From the NCBI GenBank assembly GCA_043718065.1, contig JAYSWJ010000157.1, positions 1 through 62,161 on the forward strand: a stretch of DNA of 62,161 nucleotides, written 5' to 3'. The translations under genes and the position numbers were made by a program. Below the pieces are notes generated by a model, which did not search any database, was not told the DNA's origin, and worked only from the letters and a program-made list of their open reading frames with translations. The stretch comes from JAAFIP01 sp043718065. GTDB lineage: Bacteria > Pseudomonadota > Gammaproteobacteria > Burkholderiales > Burkholderiaceae_C. This document shows, in pieces, positions 24,923 to 33,723 of this stretch. Positions within the stretch are counted from its first letter, which is position 1. Each line of letters starts with the position of its first letter.

Positions 24923-25219
24923 TTACAAAGACCAAGCTTTGTACAGCGTCCACACGCCAATCAATACAAAACCCAAGCCTGCCACTAACTGCAGGGTGCG
25001 TGGTGACACCATAGTGCCGAGCCAGCTGCCTGCGACTACGCCAATACCTGCGCTTAGCGTAAGCGCGGCGCTGGCCGCGAAGAACACGGTCCATTTGCTG
25101 ACGGCGGCGTTGCTGTCAGATGCAAACAGCATGGTGGCTAGCTGGGTTTTGTCGCCTAGTTCGGCTAAAAATACAGCTAGAAAAACGGTGAAGAAGGCTT
25201 GCAGTGCAGTGCTGGTCAT
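24923..25219 (-). CDS. GDT1/UPF0016 family cation transporter, single-domain
   Basis: A 98-residue membrane protein with three hydrophobic helices and the family motif ELGDKTQ (residues 20-26). GDT1/TMEM165 proteins export Mn2+ or exchange Ca2+/Mn2+ with protons; they normally contain two homologous domains with two such motifs, while many bacteria have half-size versions that act as a dimer or pair. Only one motif is present here, so it is a half-size member, probably homo-oligomeric. The length is normal for that subgroup. No yybP-ykoY manganese riboswitch was recognised upstream, only two small hairpins. It ends near a possible gene remnant. Confidence 0.85.
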   Translation of the reverse strand: MTSTALQAFFTVFLAVFLAELGDKTQLATMLFASDSNAAVSKWTVFFAASAALTLSAGIGVVAGSWLGTMVSPRTLQLVAGLGFVLIGVWTLYKAWSL

Positions 25220-25278
25220 GCACCAATTTTAAGGGGTGTAGCAATACACCTCGTGTTTGATAACACACGGTTGCAAAA

Positions 25279-25303
25279 CCTTGGGCAAGCTCAGATCGAA
25301 CGG
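25279..25303. repeat. Short repeat of the CTCAG-CGAACGG type, diverged
   Basis: CTTGGGCAAGCTCAGATCG then AACGG, related to the element at 19408-19439. It overlaps the end of the following dehydrogenase gene and supplies its last codons and stop. Confidence 0.4.
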
Positions 25304-26274
25304 AGTTCCGGCTTGTTGAGCGGTGTTAACGCCTTGCCATGAACCAAGAAGCCAATCAAATTGTCTGCTGCCAAATTAGCCATAGCCTTGCGTGTGGGCA
25401 CGCTGGCACTGCCGATGTGGGGCGTAAGTACTACGTTTTTCAGAGCTAGCAGAGCAGGATTGACGCTGGGTTCGCCCTCAAACACGTCTAGGCCTGCGCC
25501 TAAAATTTTGTTGGCGGCTAGTGCTGCAGCCAATGCGTTTTCGTCGATCAGGCCGCCTCGGCCAATGTTGACGATAGTAGCCGTGGGCTTCATCAGCGCG
25601 ATCTCGGCTGCAGCTACGGTGTGGTGCGATTCTGCGCTGTAGGGCACTACCAGCACGATATGGTCAGCTTGCTTGAACAGGTTTTGCTTGCTGACGTAGC
25701 GCGCTTTGACTGCTGCTTCTGTCGCACCATCAAGCTTGGACCGGTTGTAGTACAGCACGTTCATGCCAAAGCCATGCGCGCCGCGCTGTGCTATGGCTTG
25801 GCCTATGCGGCCCATGCCTAAGATGCCCAGCGTGCTGCCAAACACGTCGGCACCGTTGAACATGTCGTAGCTCCACTTGGTCCACAGACCTGCCCTTAGA
25901 TACGCCTCGCTCTCGCTTAGGCGGCGGGCGGTGGCCATCAGCAGGGTGAAGGCCATGTCGGCGGTGGTGTCGGTTAGCACATCGGGCGTGTTGGTGCCCA
26001 GCACGCCAGCCGCGGTCATGGCGGGTAGGTCAAAGTTGTTGTAGCCCACGGCCATGTTGGCGCAGATTCTCAACTGCGGACACGCGGCCAGCAGCGCAGC
26101 GTCAATACGCTCGCCCGCTGCAAACACGCCGACCTTGCCTTGCAAGCGCTCTATGAGTTCTTGTTTGCTCCAGATCGCGTCGGCTTGGTTAGAGTCCACG
26201 GTAAAGTGCTGCTCTAGTTTGGCGACGGTCTCGGCAAAGACGGCGCGCGCGATCAAAATAGCGGGTTTTGTCAT
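25291..26274 (-). CDS. D-2-hydroxyacid dehydrogenase (glyoxylate/hydroxypyruvate reductase type)
   Basis: A 327-residue NAD(P)H-dependent dehydrogenase. The nucleotide motif GMGRIGQAIAQRGAHGFGMN starts near residue 152, followed by YYNRSK, where the basic residue suggests NADPH use. The family signature VNIGRGGLIDENAL and the catalytic Arg, Glu and His (His in LTPHIGSAS) are present. The length and overall pattern fit the glyoxylate reductase/GhrB group, which reduces glyoxylate or hydroxypyruvate, or oxidises D-glycerate. The last codons come from a dispersed repeat. It is followed at the promoter side by another repeat (26291-26342). It is likely transcribed alone. Confidence 0.86.
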   Translation of the reverse strand: MTKPAILIARAVFAETVAKLEQHFTVDSNQADAIWSKQELIERLQGKVGVFAAGERIDAALLAACPQLRICANMAVGYNNFDLPAMTAAGVLGTNTPDVLTDTTADMAFTLLMATARRLSESEAYLRAGLWTKWSYDMFNGADVFGSTLGILGMGRIGQAIAQRGAHGFGMNVLYYNRSKLDGATEAAVKARYVSKQNLFKQADHIVLVVPYSAESHHTVAAAEIALMKPTATIVNIGRGGLIDENALAAALAANKILGAGLDVFEGEPSVNPALLALKNVVLTPHIGSASVPTRKAMANLAADNLIGFLVHGKALTPLNKPELRSI

Positions 26275-26290
26275 GGTGTTTATACGTGTT

Positions 26291-26342
26291 TTAGGCTGTT
26301 CAGTCCGTAGATACTGCTCAAGCAGCTATTTAATTAATAGCG
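26291..26342 (-). repeat. Dispersed palindromic repeat, subtype B
   Basis: Reverse-oriented copy upstream of the dehydrogenase: on the minus strand ATAGCTGCTTGAGCAG, then TATCTACGGACTGAACAGCC. Lies between the dehydrogenase start and the nhaD stop. Confidence 0.8.
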
Positions 26343-26358
26343 ATCAGAAGATTAAGAA

Positions 26359-27771
26359 TTAACGAAACCATACCATAGTCATCACTATAAACAGCGGTAT
26401 GAGTACGCATATTGACCACACCATGTAACCAAAGAAGCTGGGCATTTTTAACCCACGGTCTTCAGCAATGGCTTTGACCATCAGATTGGGCGCATTGCCT
26501 ATGTAGGTGTTGGCCCCCATAAACACAGCGCCTGCCGATATGGCTGCCAGCGTAGGGGCCAGTGTAGTCATCAGTACTTTAGCGTCGCCACCTGCGGTAT
26601 TAAAAAATACTAAATACGTGGGCGCGTTGTCTAGAAATGAACTTAATAGCCCTGTGGCCCAAAAATACGCCGCTGGATTAGGCATACCGTCTGGCCGCGT
26701 GACTGCGGCCACCACAGCAGCAAATGGCCCATCAAGCCCAGCTTTTAGCATGGCAATGACGGGAATAATGGTTAAAAATATGCCCGCAAACAGCTTGGCC
26801 ACCTCGAGCATGGGTGCCCAAGAAAACTGGTTGTCGGCATGTACTTGGGCTGCGGTGCGTTTAAACGATAGCAAGGCGATGGCCACTAAACCTGCGTCAC
26901 GCAACAGGCCGGGTAGCCCTACTTCGGTGCCCATGATGTTGAATGCGATGGTCGATTTCCAAAATCCACTCATCAACACCAGCGCAGCAATAGCCGCTAG
27001 CAGCCAAAAATTAGCCGCACCGTCAAAACCGATTCGTGGCGCGTCCGGCGTAGGGTCAACGGGTAATACCTCTTCGCGGTGGTGGAAGAACCACCAATCC
27101 AGTGCGTAAAAAATAGCCAACAAAGAACCCAGCATGAACAGAGTTTCTGGAAAAATATGCCGTACTGTCCAGAAAAAATCCACCCCTTTGAGAAAGCCTA
27201 AAAACAAAGGCGGGTCGCCCAGCGGCGTGAGCGAGCCACCTGCGTTAGACACGATAAAGATAAAAAACACCACCACATGCGCTTTGTGCTGCCGATTGTC
27301 GTTCGCGCGAATCAGCGGCCGAATCAGCAGCATAGATGCGCCCGTAGTACCCATAAAGCTAGCCAACACGGCACCTATGGCCAAGATGGCTGTGTTAAGC
27401 CCAGGCGCGCCGTGCAAGTTACAGCGTATGTAAATGCCACCCGACACGGTGTACAGCGCAGTCAGCAGCACGATGAACGGAATGTACTCTGCCAGCAGCG
27501 CATGCACCACGCCAGCCGCAGCCGATCCTAGCCCAAAAATAACTGTGAAAGGCAACAAAAATGCCAGCGCCCATGCTGCGGTTACCTTGCCATAGTGATG
27601 ATGCCAAAAGCTGGGCACTAGTAAAGGCATCAGTGCAATCGACAGCAAAATACCCGCAAAAGGCAAACCCCATGCTACCGATAACTGGCTGCCGTCCAGC
27701 TCTGCGGCCAGCGCCCACTGAGGCGCGCTAGCTAGTGCAGCTACGAGTGCTGTTTTACACAAATAATTCAT
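26359..27771 (-). CDS. nhaD: Na+/H+ antiporter NhaD-type
   Basis: A 470-residue inner-membrane protein of the ion transporter superfamily, NhaD family, which exchanges Na+ or Li+ for protons. It has a cleavable-looking or first hydrophobic segment (LCKTALVAALASAPQWALAA) and about twelve further helices. Conserved features include the segment FIFIVSNAGGSLTPLGDPPL, which is diagnostic of the family, and SFLDNAPTYLVFFN, plus SAGAVFMGANTYIGNAPNLM near the C-terminus. The length is normal. Its gene starts 27 bp after pncB ends, on the same strand. A sodium/proton antiporter close to proton-pumping rhodopsins could use light-driven proton motive force, though this is only a positional argument. Confidence 0.9.
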   Translation of the reverse strand: MNYLCKTALVAALASAPQWALAAELDGSQLSVAWGLPFAGILLSIALMPLLVPSFWHHHYGKVTAAWALAFLLPFTVIFGLGSAAAGVVHALLAEYIPFIVLLTALYTVSGGIYIRCNLHGAPGLNTAILAIGAVLASFMGTTGASMLLIRPLIRANDNRQHKAHVVVFFIFIVSNAGGSLTPLGDPPLFLGFLKGVDFFWTVRHIFPETLFMLGSLLAIFYALDWWFFHHREEVLPVDPTPDAPRIGFDGAANFWLLAAIAALVLMSGFWKSTIAFNIMGTEVGLPGLLRDAGLVAIALLSFKRTAAQVHADNQFSWAPMLEVAKLFAGIFLTIIPVIAMLKAGLDGPFAAVVAAVTRPDGMPNPAAYFWATGLLSSFLDNAPTYLVFFNTAGGDAKVLMTTLAPTLAAISAGAVFMGANTYIGNAPNLMVKAIAEDRGLKMPSFFGYMVWSICVLIPLFIVMTMVWFR

Positions 27772-27798
27772 GAATGAAATTCTTGCTACGCGCAGTTG

Positions 27799-29007
27799 TC
27801 ATGCGGGCTGGGCAATTTCAAATACTTGGCGTAAGTAGGCCAAGTACTTTTCGTCTTCGCACATATTTTTTGATGGAGTATCAGACAGCTTAGCCACGGG
27901 TTGGCCGTTGCATTTAACCATTTTCATGACGATTTGCAGTGGCACATGGCCGGGTGCATCGCCTAGATCATTAGTAAGGTTAGTGCCTATGCCAAACGCT
28001 AGCTGGCAGCGGCCCGCAAAGCGCTGGTACAGCTCTATCGTGCGCGGCACGGTCAGGCTATCGCTAAAGATCAAAATTTTAGTTTTGGGGTCTACACGGT
28101 TGGCTTTGTAGTGTGCAATCAGCCGTTCACCCCACGCAAACGGGTCGCCACTATCGTGGCGTGCACCGTCAAACAGCTTGCAAAAATACATATCAAAGTC
28201 GCGTAGAAACGCTGTCATACCGTATACGTCGGACAACGCTATGCCAAGGTCGCCACGGTATTCGTGCGCCCACGATTCAAAGGCAAATGTTTGGCTGTCC
28301 CGCAGGCGGGGGCCCAGTGCCTGTGCAGCCTGCAGGTATTCGTGCGCCATAGTGCCCAGGGGTGTAAGGCCCAGCTTCATGGCCAGCAGCACATTGCTGG
28401 TGCCGGCAAACTGGCCAGCGGGCTGGGTAGCAGGGTCAATGCCTAGCTTGTCGATCAGTGTGCGCAGTACCTCCTCATGCCAATCTTTAGAAAAGCGGCG
28501 GCGCGTGCCGTAGTCGGCAATTTTCAAATCTTGCAAACCGGTGGCTTGCAGCAAGTCAATTTTTTCATTCAAACGCTTGCGGCCATCAGCAAGGCGAGGT
28601 GTTTTTTGGATATTGCGAAAGTACACCTCGTTGACAATGGCCAGTACAGGCACTTCAAACAAAATAGTGTGCAACCACGGACCTTGCACGGTAATTTCTA
28701 GCTCGCCATCGGGTTGGGGCGCGATGGTAATGTATTTTTCGTTCAGCTTAAAAAGCCCCAAGAAATCTACAAAATCGCTCTTGATAAACCGCATACCGCC
28801 CAAATAGCCCAGCTCTGCGTCATTAAATTGCAAACTACACAAGGCGCGAACTTCTGCGCGAATCTCGTCGGCATACTGGCCAAGCTGCATACCCGGGTTG
28901 CGGCATTTAAATTTGTACTCCACCTGCGCACTAGGAAACTGGTGCAACACCACTTGCATCATGGTGAACTTGTACAGGTCAGTATCGAGCAGACTGGTAA
29001 TAATCAT
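27799..29007 (-). CDS. pncB: Nicotinate phosphoribosyltransferase
   Basis: A 402-residue cytosolic enzyme that joins nicotinate to phosphoribosyl diphosphate with ATP hydrolysis, the salvage route to NAD. Start MIITSLLDTDLYKFTMMQVV is the standard N-terminus. Active-site segments are DYGTRRRFSKDWHE near residue 165, FAGTSNVLLAMKLGLTPLGT with GTMAHE (the phosphorylated histidine), and LSDVYGMTAFLRDF. The length fits the bacterial type. The gene starts 33 bp after the end of blh on the same strand, so it may lie at the distal end of the carotenoid-retinal transcript. Confidence 0.95.
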   Translation of the reverse strand: MIITSLLDTDLYKFTMMQVVLHQFPSAQVEYKFKCRNPGMQLGQYADEIRAEVRALCSLQFNDAELGYLGGMRFIKSDFVDFLGLFKLNEKYITIAPQPDGELEITVQGPWLHTILFEVPVLAIVNEVYFRNIQKTPRLADGRKRLNEKIDLLQATGLQDLKIADYGTRRRFSKDWHEEVLRTLIDKLGIDPATQPAGQFAGTSNVLLAMKLGLTPLGTMAHEYLQAAQALGPRLRDSQTFAFESWAHEYRGDLGIALSDVYGMTAFLRDFDMYFCKLFDGARHDSGDPFAWGERLIAHYKANRVDPKTKILIFSDSLTVPRTIELYQRFAGRCQLAFGIGTNLTNDLGDAPGHVPLQIVMKMVKCNGQPVAKLSDTPSKNMCEDEKYLAYLRQVFEIAQPA

Positions 29008-29040
29008 GCCCGCATCGTACCAAACATCTGCCGGTAATTT

Positions 29041-29982
29041 CTAGTTTTTAAGCCAGTGTCGACTATGGCTTACCAGCAGTAAATGGGGCAAGGTCAATGC
29101 CGCTAGCGCCACAATAAGCCATTGCAAAACAGTGACGCTGTAGTCTTGGGCTAGCCACGGTGTACTGCGCAAAAATAGCCACAACACAGCTAAAAAAACC
29201 AGCGTCACCACAACACTGCCCGCTACCGCAGCAGCATAGTGCTGCGCCGAGACCGCGTAATGCCTGGCCATGGCCTGCTGCACTTTGGCAATGTGCTTGA
29301 CGCTGTGCCACACACCAAAGTACAGCGCAAAGGCCATTAGCGGCGAAAAGATGGCGTACAAGGCTACTACGCAGGCAATCTCTAACACGGCACGCACTTG
29401 CGAATGCTGCCAATTTATGTTCAAACCACTTCCTGTTTGTTCTTGGCCGCCCCAGCGAATTAGCAAGTACACCAACCAAGCTGTTACGAAGATACCCCAA
29501 GTTATTGCTAACCAATACCACGCCAACCAAGCAGCAGATTGATCGCCTGCTAGCAATGGTTGCACCAATACGGCCATGTGTGCGTGGGCTACCAGCATGG
29601 GAGCCATCACGCTAGCGCCACCCACTGCAATACGAGAGGCAAGGTTATTTTGCAGCTCGCCAAAATGCCACAAAGACATGGCAATCAGCGCAAGCAGCGC
29701 CAAGCCTATCGACCATGACAGTACCCAGCCGGTGAGCAACACCACAACCAAATACCCTGCGCTAAGCCACAGAGCTTTAGATTTGGGCACAAACTGCGCC
29801 AGCAGCAGCACGGCATCTAGCGCCCCGTGCCCCATGCCTAGCGATAAGGTCAGTATGACAAATACCCACCAGCCCAGTGTTGGCCAAGCTTGCTCTAGCG
29901 CATACACGGCCGCCAGCACTAACAACAGCGCTGCCAAGCCTAGCATCCGCTTGTTGTGGTCTTTTAGCGCGGTGAAAGTCAT
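29041..29982 (-). CDS. blh: Beta-carotene 15,15'-dioxygenase (Brp/Blh family)
   Basis: A 313-residue integral membrane enzyme that cleaves beta-carotene into two molecules of all-trans-retinal, the chromophore of rhodopsins. It has about eight hydrophobic segments and the iron-binding histidine positions of the family: LGMGHGALDAVLL near residue 55, LWHFGEL near residue 107, FGVWHSVKHIAKVQQ near residue 225 and LPHLLLVSHSRHWL at the C-terminus. The start overlaps the crtY stop by four bases, so translation is coupled. It is the last gene of crtI-crtB-crtY-blh. With the two rhodopsin genes upstream on the same strand, retinal synthesis is its certain context. Confidence 0.93.
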   Translation of the reverse strand: MTFTALKDHNKRMLGLAALLLVLAAVYALEQAWPTLGWWVFVILTLSLGMGHGALDAVLLLAQFVPKSKALWLSAGYLVVVLLTGWVLSWSIGLALLALIAMSLWHFGELQNNLASRIAVGGASVMAPMLVAHAHMAVLVQPLLAGDQSAAWLAWYWLAITWGIFVTAWLVYLLIRWGGQEQTGSGLNINWQHSQVRAVLEIACVVALYAIFSPLMAFALYFGVWHSVKHIAKVQQAMARHYAVSAQHYAAAVAGSVVVTLVFLAVLWLFLRSTPWLAQDYSVTVLQWLIVALAALTLPHLLLVSHSRHWLKN

Positions 29983-31148
29983 GCGCGCTCACCTAAAGAA
30001 TGCGACAACGCAGCGCGTGCAAAAGGCATGGTGGGTAAGGCGCGCGCAACATGCAGCCGCTGGGACCAACTGGCGTTACCAGTCAAAAAATCTACCGTAG
30101 TTTGCGCGCTGAGGCTCCCGAACATTTGCATAAAATATTTGGGGGCACGTGGCCAGTCGCGCGCTAGCACATTTAAAAATACATCGTCCATCCAGCGCAA
30201 CGCTTTAGGCCTGGCAAATGCAGTAGGTTGCCAAAATGCAGCACGGTGGCTATGCTGCGGGCTGTGCGCTGCTGCCAGAGATTCGGCCAGCTGGACAGCA
30301 TGGCTTAAGGTATCTATAAACGCATAGCCTGTCGCAGGCCGCAGTGTGCCGCCTTGGCGTCCCAAACCCACAGGTTGCATGGCGGCGGCACTAGGTGCAG
30401 TGTCTTGCAGGCTTAAAACACCCTGCTCTTTGTAGTCTACCGTGTAGGCTGCACGCGCACACATCTTAGCCAAGTAATGCGTTAATTCAGCTTCATAATC
30501 GGGCTGCCAACTGGCAGGTGATACCCAAGTGCTCTCCACCAAAGCGCAGCGCGGGCTGTAGGGCAGTACATACCAAAAATGCAGCCCTTCGGGGTGCGGC
30601 TCAAACGCCATCAGTTGTACGCAGCTAGGGTCAAAAACATCACGTTCGGTGTTAACTTGCCAACCTGCAAATTGTTGTACCAGCCGTGTTGGCGCAATAG
30701 TGCGCGCAGGTCGCGCGTCCAGTACAGTGCGTGCCTGCAGCGACACGCCATGCTCCGTGCGCAGCGCATACTTGTCGTTGCTTTTTTCTATTGCAGCGAC
30801 TGCGCTGTCCATGCGCAATTGAATATGCGGTGCAGCGCGTAGGGTGTTGACTGCAGCGTTATAGAAAGCGTCTGCATCTAGCGTGGCATAGGCGCATACA
30901 TCCGAGTTTTGGGTATGCACTGTAGTGCCTAAACTCACACTCCAGCTATGCCAGCGCTGCCGTTCTAAATGGCTGTAGCGGTGAGGCAAGCCAGTCCAAT
31001 AGCTCCATGTACGGTCGCGCACGTAGTGCGTGCGCTTTTCAAGCACTAAGATAGACAAATGTGCAAACTGTGGCTCCGCTAGTTCAGCAGCCAGTGACAG
31101 GCCACCTAAACCGCCCCCCACAATCACGATGTCCCACAGCTTGTCCAT
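29979..31148 (-). CDS. crtY: Lycopene beta-cyclase CrtY
   Basis: A 389-residue flavoprotein of the CrtY/CrtL lycopene cyclase family that closes both ends of lycopene to give beta-carotene. The N-terminal dinucleotide-binding motif is DIVIVGGGLGGLSLAAELAE. Further family features are YWTGLPHRYSHLERQRWHSW, QFAGWQVNTERDVFDPSC and the segment GLGRQGGTLRPATGYAFIDT near residue 265. The C-terminal part has ALRWMDDVFLNVLARDWPRA typical of bacterial CrtY. It is 14 bp downstream of crtB and overlaps blh by four bases. Beta-carotene is then the substrate of Blh. No crtZ or crtW hydroxylase or ketolase is visible, so beta-carotene is the likely end product here. Confidence 0.93.
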   Translation of the reverse strand: MDKLWDIVIVGGGLGGLSLAAELAEPQFAHLSILVLEKRTHYVRDRTWSYWTGLPHRYSHLERQRWHSWSVSLGTTVHTQNSDVCAYATLDADAFYNAAVNTLRAAPHIQLRMDSAVAAIEKSNDKYALRTEHGVSLQARTVLDARPARTIAPTRLVQQFAGWQVNTERDVFDPSCVQLMAFEPHPEGLHFWYVLPYSPRCALVESTWVSPASWQPDYEAELTHYLAKMCARAAYTVDYKEQGVLSLQDTAPSAAAMQPVGLGRQGGTLRPATGYAFIDTLSHAVQLAESLAAAHSPQHSHRAAFWQPTAFARPKALRWMDDVFLNVLARDWPRAPKYFMQMFGSLSAQTTVDFLTGNASWSQRLHVARALPTMPFARAALSHSLGERA

Positions 31149-31162
31149 CGTAGCGCCTTGGC

Positions 31163-32155
31163 CTAGGACGCCAGCGCCGCCACGACTGTCATGGCAGGAA
31201 AGCCCGGCATACCTGCCAAGTGCGATAAGTCGTTATGCCACACATCGCGTGCCGCAGCTTTGCCAGGCATAGTGGGCAGCAATAAGGTATGGGACAGCAG
31301 GCGTATTTTCTCAGCGTTGGTAAGTGACACACGGCCACCCCAATAACGGGCCTCGCCTAAGCGCATAATTTTGTGGCCGATGCCTTGGTATAGCGACGAG
31401 GCGATGCGGATAGCACGGCGATTATGGCGCGGAATAACCGATATACCTGCATATGCAAAAGCATAAAAATCATCTGCTAACGCCAACAATCGGCGCAACG
31501 CTGCAAAAGCTTGGGCGCGCTGGGCGGCATCTTGCGGCGTGGCTAGCACCTGCTGGCTGACGCCCCACTGCGCAGGTATGTAGCAGCGGCCACGCTGAGC
31601 GTCTTCCACCACATCGCGCGCTATATTGGTCAGTTGCATGCCTACGCCCAAGGCGATGGCATATGCGTCCGCTTGGCTAGGCGCCCCTAGCAGCGGTCGC
31701 ATCATTTGCCCTACGGTACCCGCTACGCCATAGGCAAATTGCAGCAAATCTTCAGTCGTGTCCATTTGGCGCGGGCCTGCGTCGGCCTGCAGGCTGTCCA
31801 TTAGCGTTGCCAGCACGGCATCAGGTACACCGTAGCGCCTGAGCATGTGGCCCGTTTGCCAAGCCAGCGAGTCGGTCTGTAGCGTAGTGTCCAGTGCCTG
31901 CGAACGCAGAACTTGCAGTGCATGGGCACGCTCTTGTGGTGACCCCAAATCTTCCTCGTCTGCATAATCGTCTGCAGTACGCGCAAATGCGTATAACAAG
32001 GCCGCATCGGTCCGCGCCTTTGACGATAAGAATTTAGCAGCCCACGAAAACGATTTGGCATGGTGGTCCATAACCGCTTGCGGGTCGCTGATGCCCGCTT
32101 GCGAGTCACTGATGCTCGCTTGCGGATCGCTTCGCGTTTGCGCCAACTGGTTCAT
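31163..32155 (-). CDS. crtB: 15-cis-phytoene synthase CrtB
   Basis: A 330-residue enzyme that condenses two geranylgeranyl diphosphates to phytoene. The two aspartate motifs are AFARTADDYADEEDLGSP near residue 60 and LTNIARDVVEDAQRGRCYIP near residue 190. It is the third squalene/phytoene synthase paralogue in the window, distinct from HpnC and HpnD by its operon with crtI and crtY. The start overlaps crtI by four bases. The N-terminal extension contains three seven-residue repeats (SDPQASI, SDSQAGI, SDPQAVM) encoded by a 21-bp tandem repeat near 32080-32145, which other phytoene synthases lack. Confidence 0.94.
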   Translation of the reverse strand: MNQLAQTRSDPQASISDSQAGISDPQAVMDHHAKSFSWAAKFLSSKARTDAALLYAFARTADDYADEEDLGSPQERAHALQVLRSQALDTTLQTDSLAWQTGHMLRRYGVPDAVLATLMDSLQADAGPRQMDTTEDLLQFAYGVAGTVGQMMRPLLGAPSQADAYAIALGVGMQLTNIARDVVEDAQRGRCYIPAQWGVSQQVLATPQDAAQRAQAFAALRRLLALADDFYAFAYAGISVIPRHNRRAIRIASSLYQGIGHKIMRLGEARYWGGRVSLTNAEKIRLLSHTLLLPTMPGKAAARDVWHNDLSHLAGMPGFPAMTVVAALAS

Positions 32156-33639
32156 TGCACATCTCCAAACATCAGCCGTTCTACCACCTTGGCCGAGGTC
32201 ACAACACCCGGTACACCCGCACCTGGGTGCGTGCCTGCGCCCACAAAGTACAGGTTTGGCAAATCGGGGGAACGATTAGGAAAGCGAAACCCCGCCGATT
32301 GCGTGAGTTTAGGCGTAATAGAAAAACCTGAGCCATGTGGGGCCAGCAATTCATCAGCAAAGTAGTGCGGTGTGACTGTATGCTCGTCCACAATGCAATC
32401 TGCCAAGCCCGGCAGTAAACGGCGCGTAAGCTCTGCTTGTAGCAAGGCTTTAAACGGACCAGCTTGCGTTTGCCAGTCAATACCCGATCGCAAATTAGGC
32501 ACTGGCACTAGAGCATAAAAACTGTCGTGCCCCGCAGGTGCGTAATGTGGATCGGTTGCCGTGGGGCGGTGCAGATAAATGCTTAGATCGTCGCTTAGCT
32601 CTTGGCTTTCAAATATTTTATGCAGCACCTCGCGATAGCTGTTACCAAACAAAATGGTGTGGTGCGGCACGTCGGCGAACACTTTGCTGGTACTGAAATA
32701 CCAGACGAATAAGCCCATCGAATATTGCTTGCTGGTAATTGCTTTGGGCTGCTGCTGTGCTGCAGGCAGCAGTTGCGCCAAGGTATGCCCTGCGTCGGCG
32801 TTGCTGACTACTTTATCAGCTGCAATGTGCTTGCCATTGCGCAGTTGTATGCCTGTAACAAGTGCTGCTGCGGTGGTGATGGTTTGTACATCTGCATTCC
32901 ACTCAAACTGCACGCCGTGGCGTTGGCCTAGTGCCACCAATGCATCTACCAACCGCGCCATTCCACCACGCGGAAACCACACGCCCCATTTGCGCTCTAA
33001 GTAGTGGATCAAGCTGTAGATACTGGTGGTATCAAACGGATTGCCACCCACCAAAAGGGGCTGGATGCTGAAAGCGCGTTGTACACGCTCGTCTTTAAAG
33101 TAGCGTGCAGTAGCCGTATAAACTGAACGATCAGCGCGCAGACCAATCATCGCAGGCAAGGCCTTGAGCATTGACACCGCACCTAAAAAAGGTTGCGACC
33201 CCAGCTCTTCATAGCCTTTTTCAAACAGCTTTTGCGAGTGCGCTAAAAACGCCGGATAAGCCTGTGCATCGGCCTGTGAAAACTTGGCAATCTCGGCCTG
33301 AATTTCTTCTGTGCTGCCACCATAGTTAAGCTGCGTATGGTCTGCAAACCGCATTTGGTACCACGGCGTTACAGGCATCAGCTCTACATGGTCAGACAGC
33401 TTTTCGCCAAACAAGGCAAACAATTCTTCAAACAATATAGGCGCGGTAAGCACAGTGGGGCCTGCGTCATACCTAAAAGTTTGGCCACCAGATGAACGTA
33501 CAAACTCACGCCCTCGCCCACCCGGGCCTGGTAAACGGTCAACCACCGTAACGTGGTGTCCACGCGCGGCTGTACGCAAAGCCGAGGCCAGACCGCCAAA
33601 CCCAGCACCAATCACTACAACATTCATTACAGCATTCAT
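32152..33639 (-). CDS. crtI: Phytoene desaturase CrtI (lycopene-forming)
   Basis: A 495-residue FAD-dependent desaturase and isomerase that turns phytoene into lycopene. The N-terminal motif VVVIGAGFGGLASALRTAAR is followed by VVDRLPGPGGRGREF; the C-terminal FAD contact is the family signature LYFVGAGTHPGAGVPGVVTS. The length fits CrtI. It is the first gene of the crtI-crtB-crtY-blh operon. A terminator lies between it and the proteorhodopsin gene upstream; its own promoter is not obvious by eye, so it may rely on partial read-through or a promoter in the 85-bp gap. Confidence 0.95.
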   Translation of the reverse strand: MNAVMNVVVIGAGFGGLASALRTAARGHHVTVVDRLPGPGGRGREFVRSSGGQTFRYDAGPTVLTAPILFEELFALFGEKLSDHVELMPVTPWYQMRFADHTQLNYGGSTEEIQAEIAKFSQADAQAYPAFLAHSQKLFEKGYEELGSQPFLGAVSMLKALPAMIGLRADRSVYTATARYFKDERVQRAFSIQPLLVGGNPFDTTSIYSLIHYLERKWGVWFPRGGMARLVDALVALGQRHGVQFEWNADVQTITTAAALVTGIQLRNGKHIAADKVVSNADAGHTLAQLLPAAQQQPKAITSKQYSMGLFVWYFSTSKVFADVPHHTILFGNSYREVLHKIFESQELSDDLSIYLHRPTATDPHYAPAGHDSFYALVPVPNLRSGIDWQTQAGPFKALLQAELTRRLLPGLADCIVDEHTVTPHYFADELLAPHGSGFSITPKLTQSAGFRFPNRSPDLPNLYFVGAGTHPGAGVPGVVTSAKVVERLMFGDVQ

Positions 33640-33668
33640 TTATCGACCCATGATACTCACAGAAACTC

Positions 33669-33706
33669 AAAAAAAAACACCCCTAGCTTACCGCAAGGGG
33701 TGTTTT
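33669..33706 (-). terminator. Rho-independent terminator after the proteorhodopsin gene
   Basis: A perfect 11-bp stem AAAACACCCCT/AGGGGTGTTTT with an 11-base loop, followed on the minus strand by a run of Ts. It lies between the proteorhodopsin stop and crtI and should set a lower level for crt transcripts if they are read through. Confidence 0.88.
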
Positions 33707-33723
33707 AGTTGCGTGTAAAGGGT

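Noticed and set aside
25220..25290. Manganese riboswitch (yybP-ykoY type) before the GDT1-type gene
   Set aside because: Two small hairpins are present but none of the conserved loop sequence of that riboswitch was seen.
25440..25475. AGCTAGCAGAGCAGGATT in the dehydrogenase gene, looking like the repeat core
   Set aside because: It encodes the normal family stretch NPALLALKN before LTPHIGS, with no extra residues.
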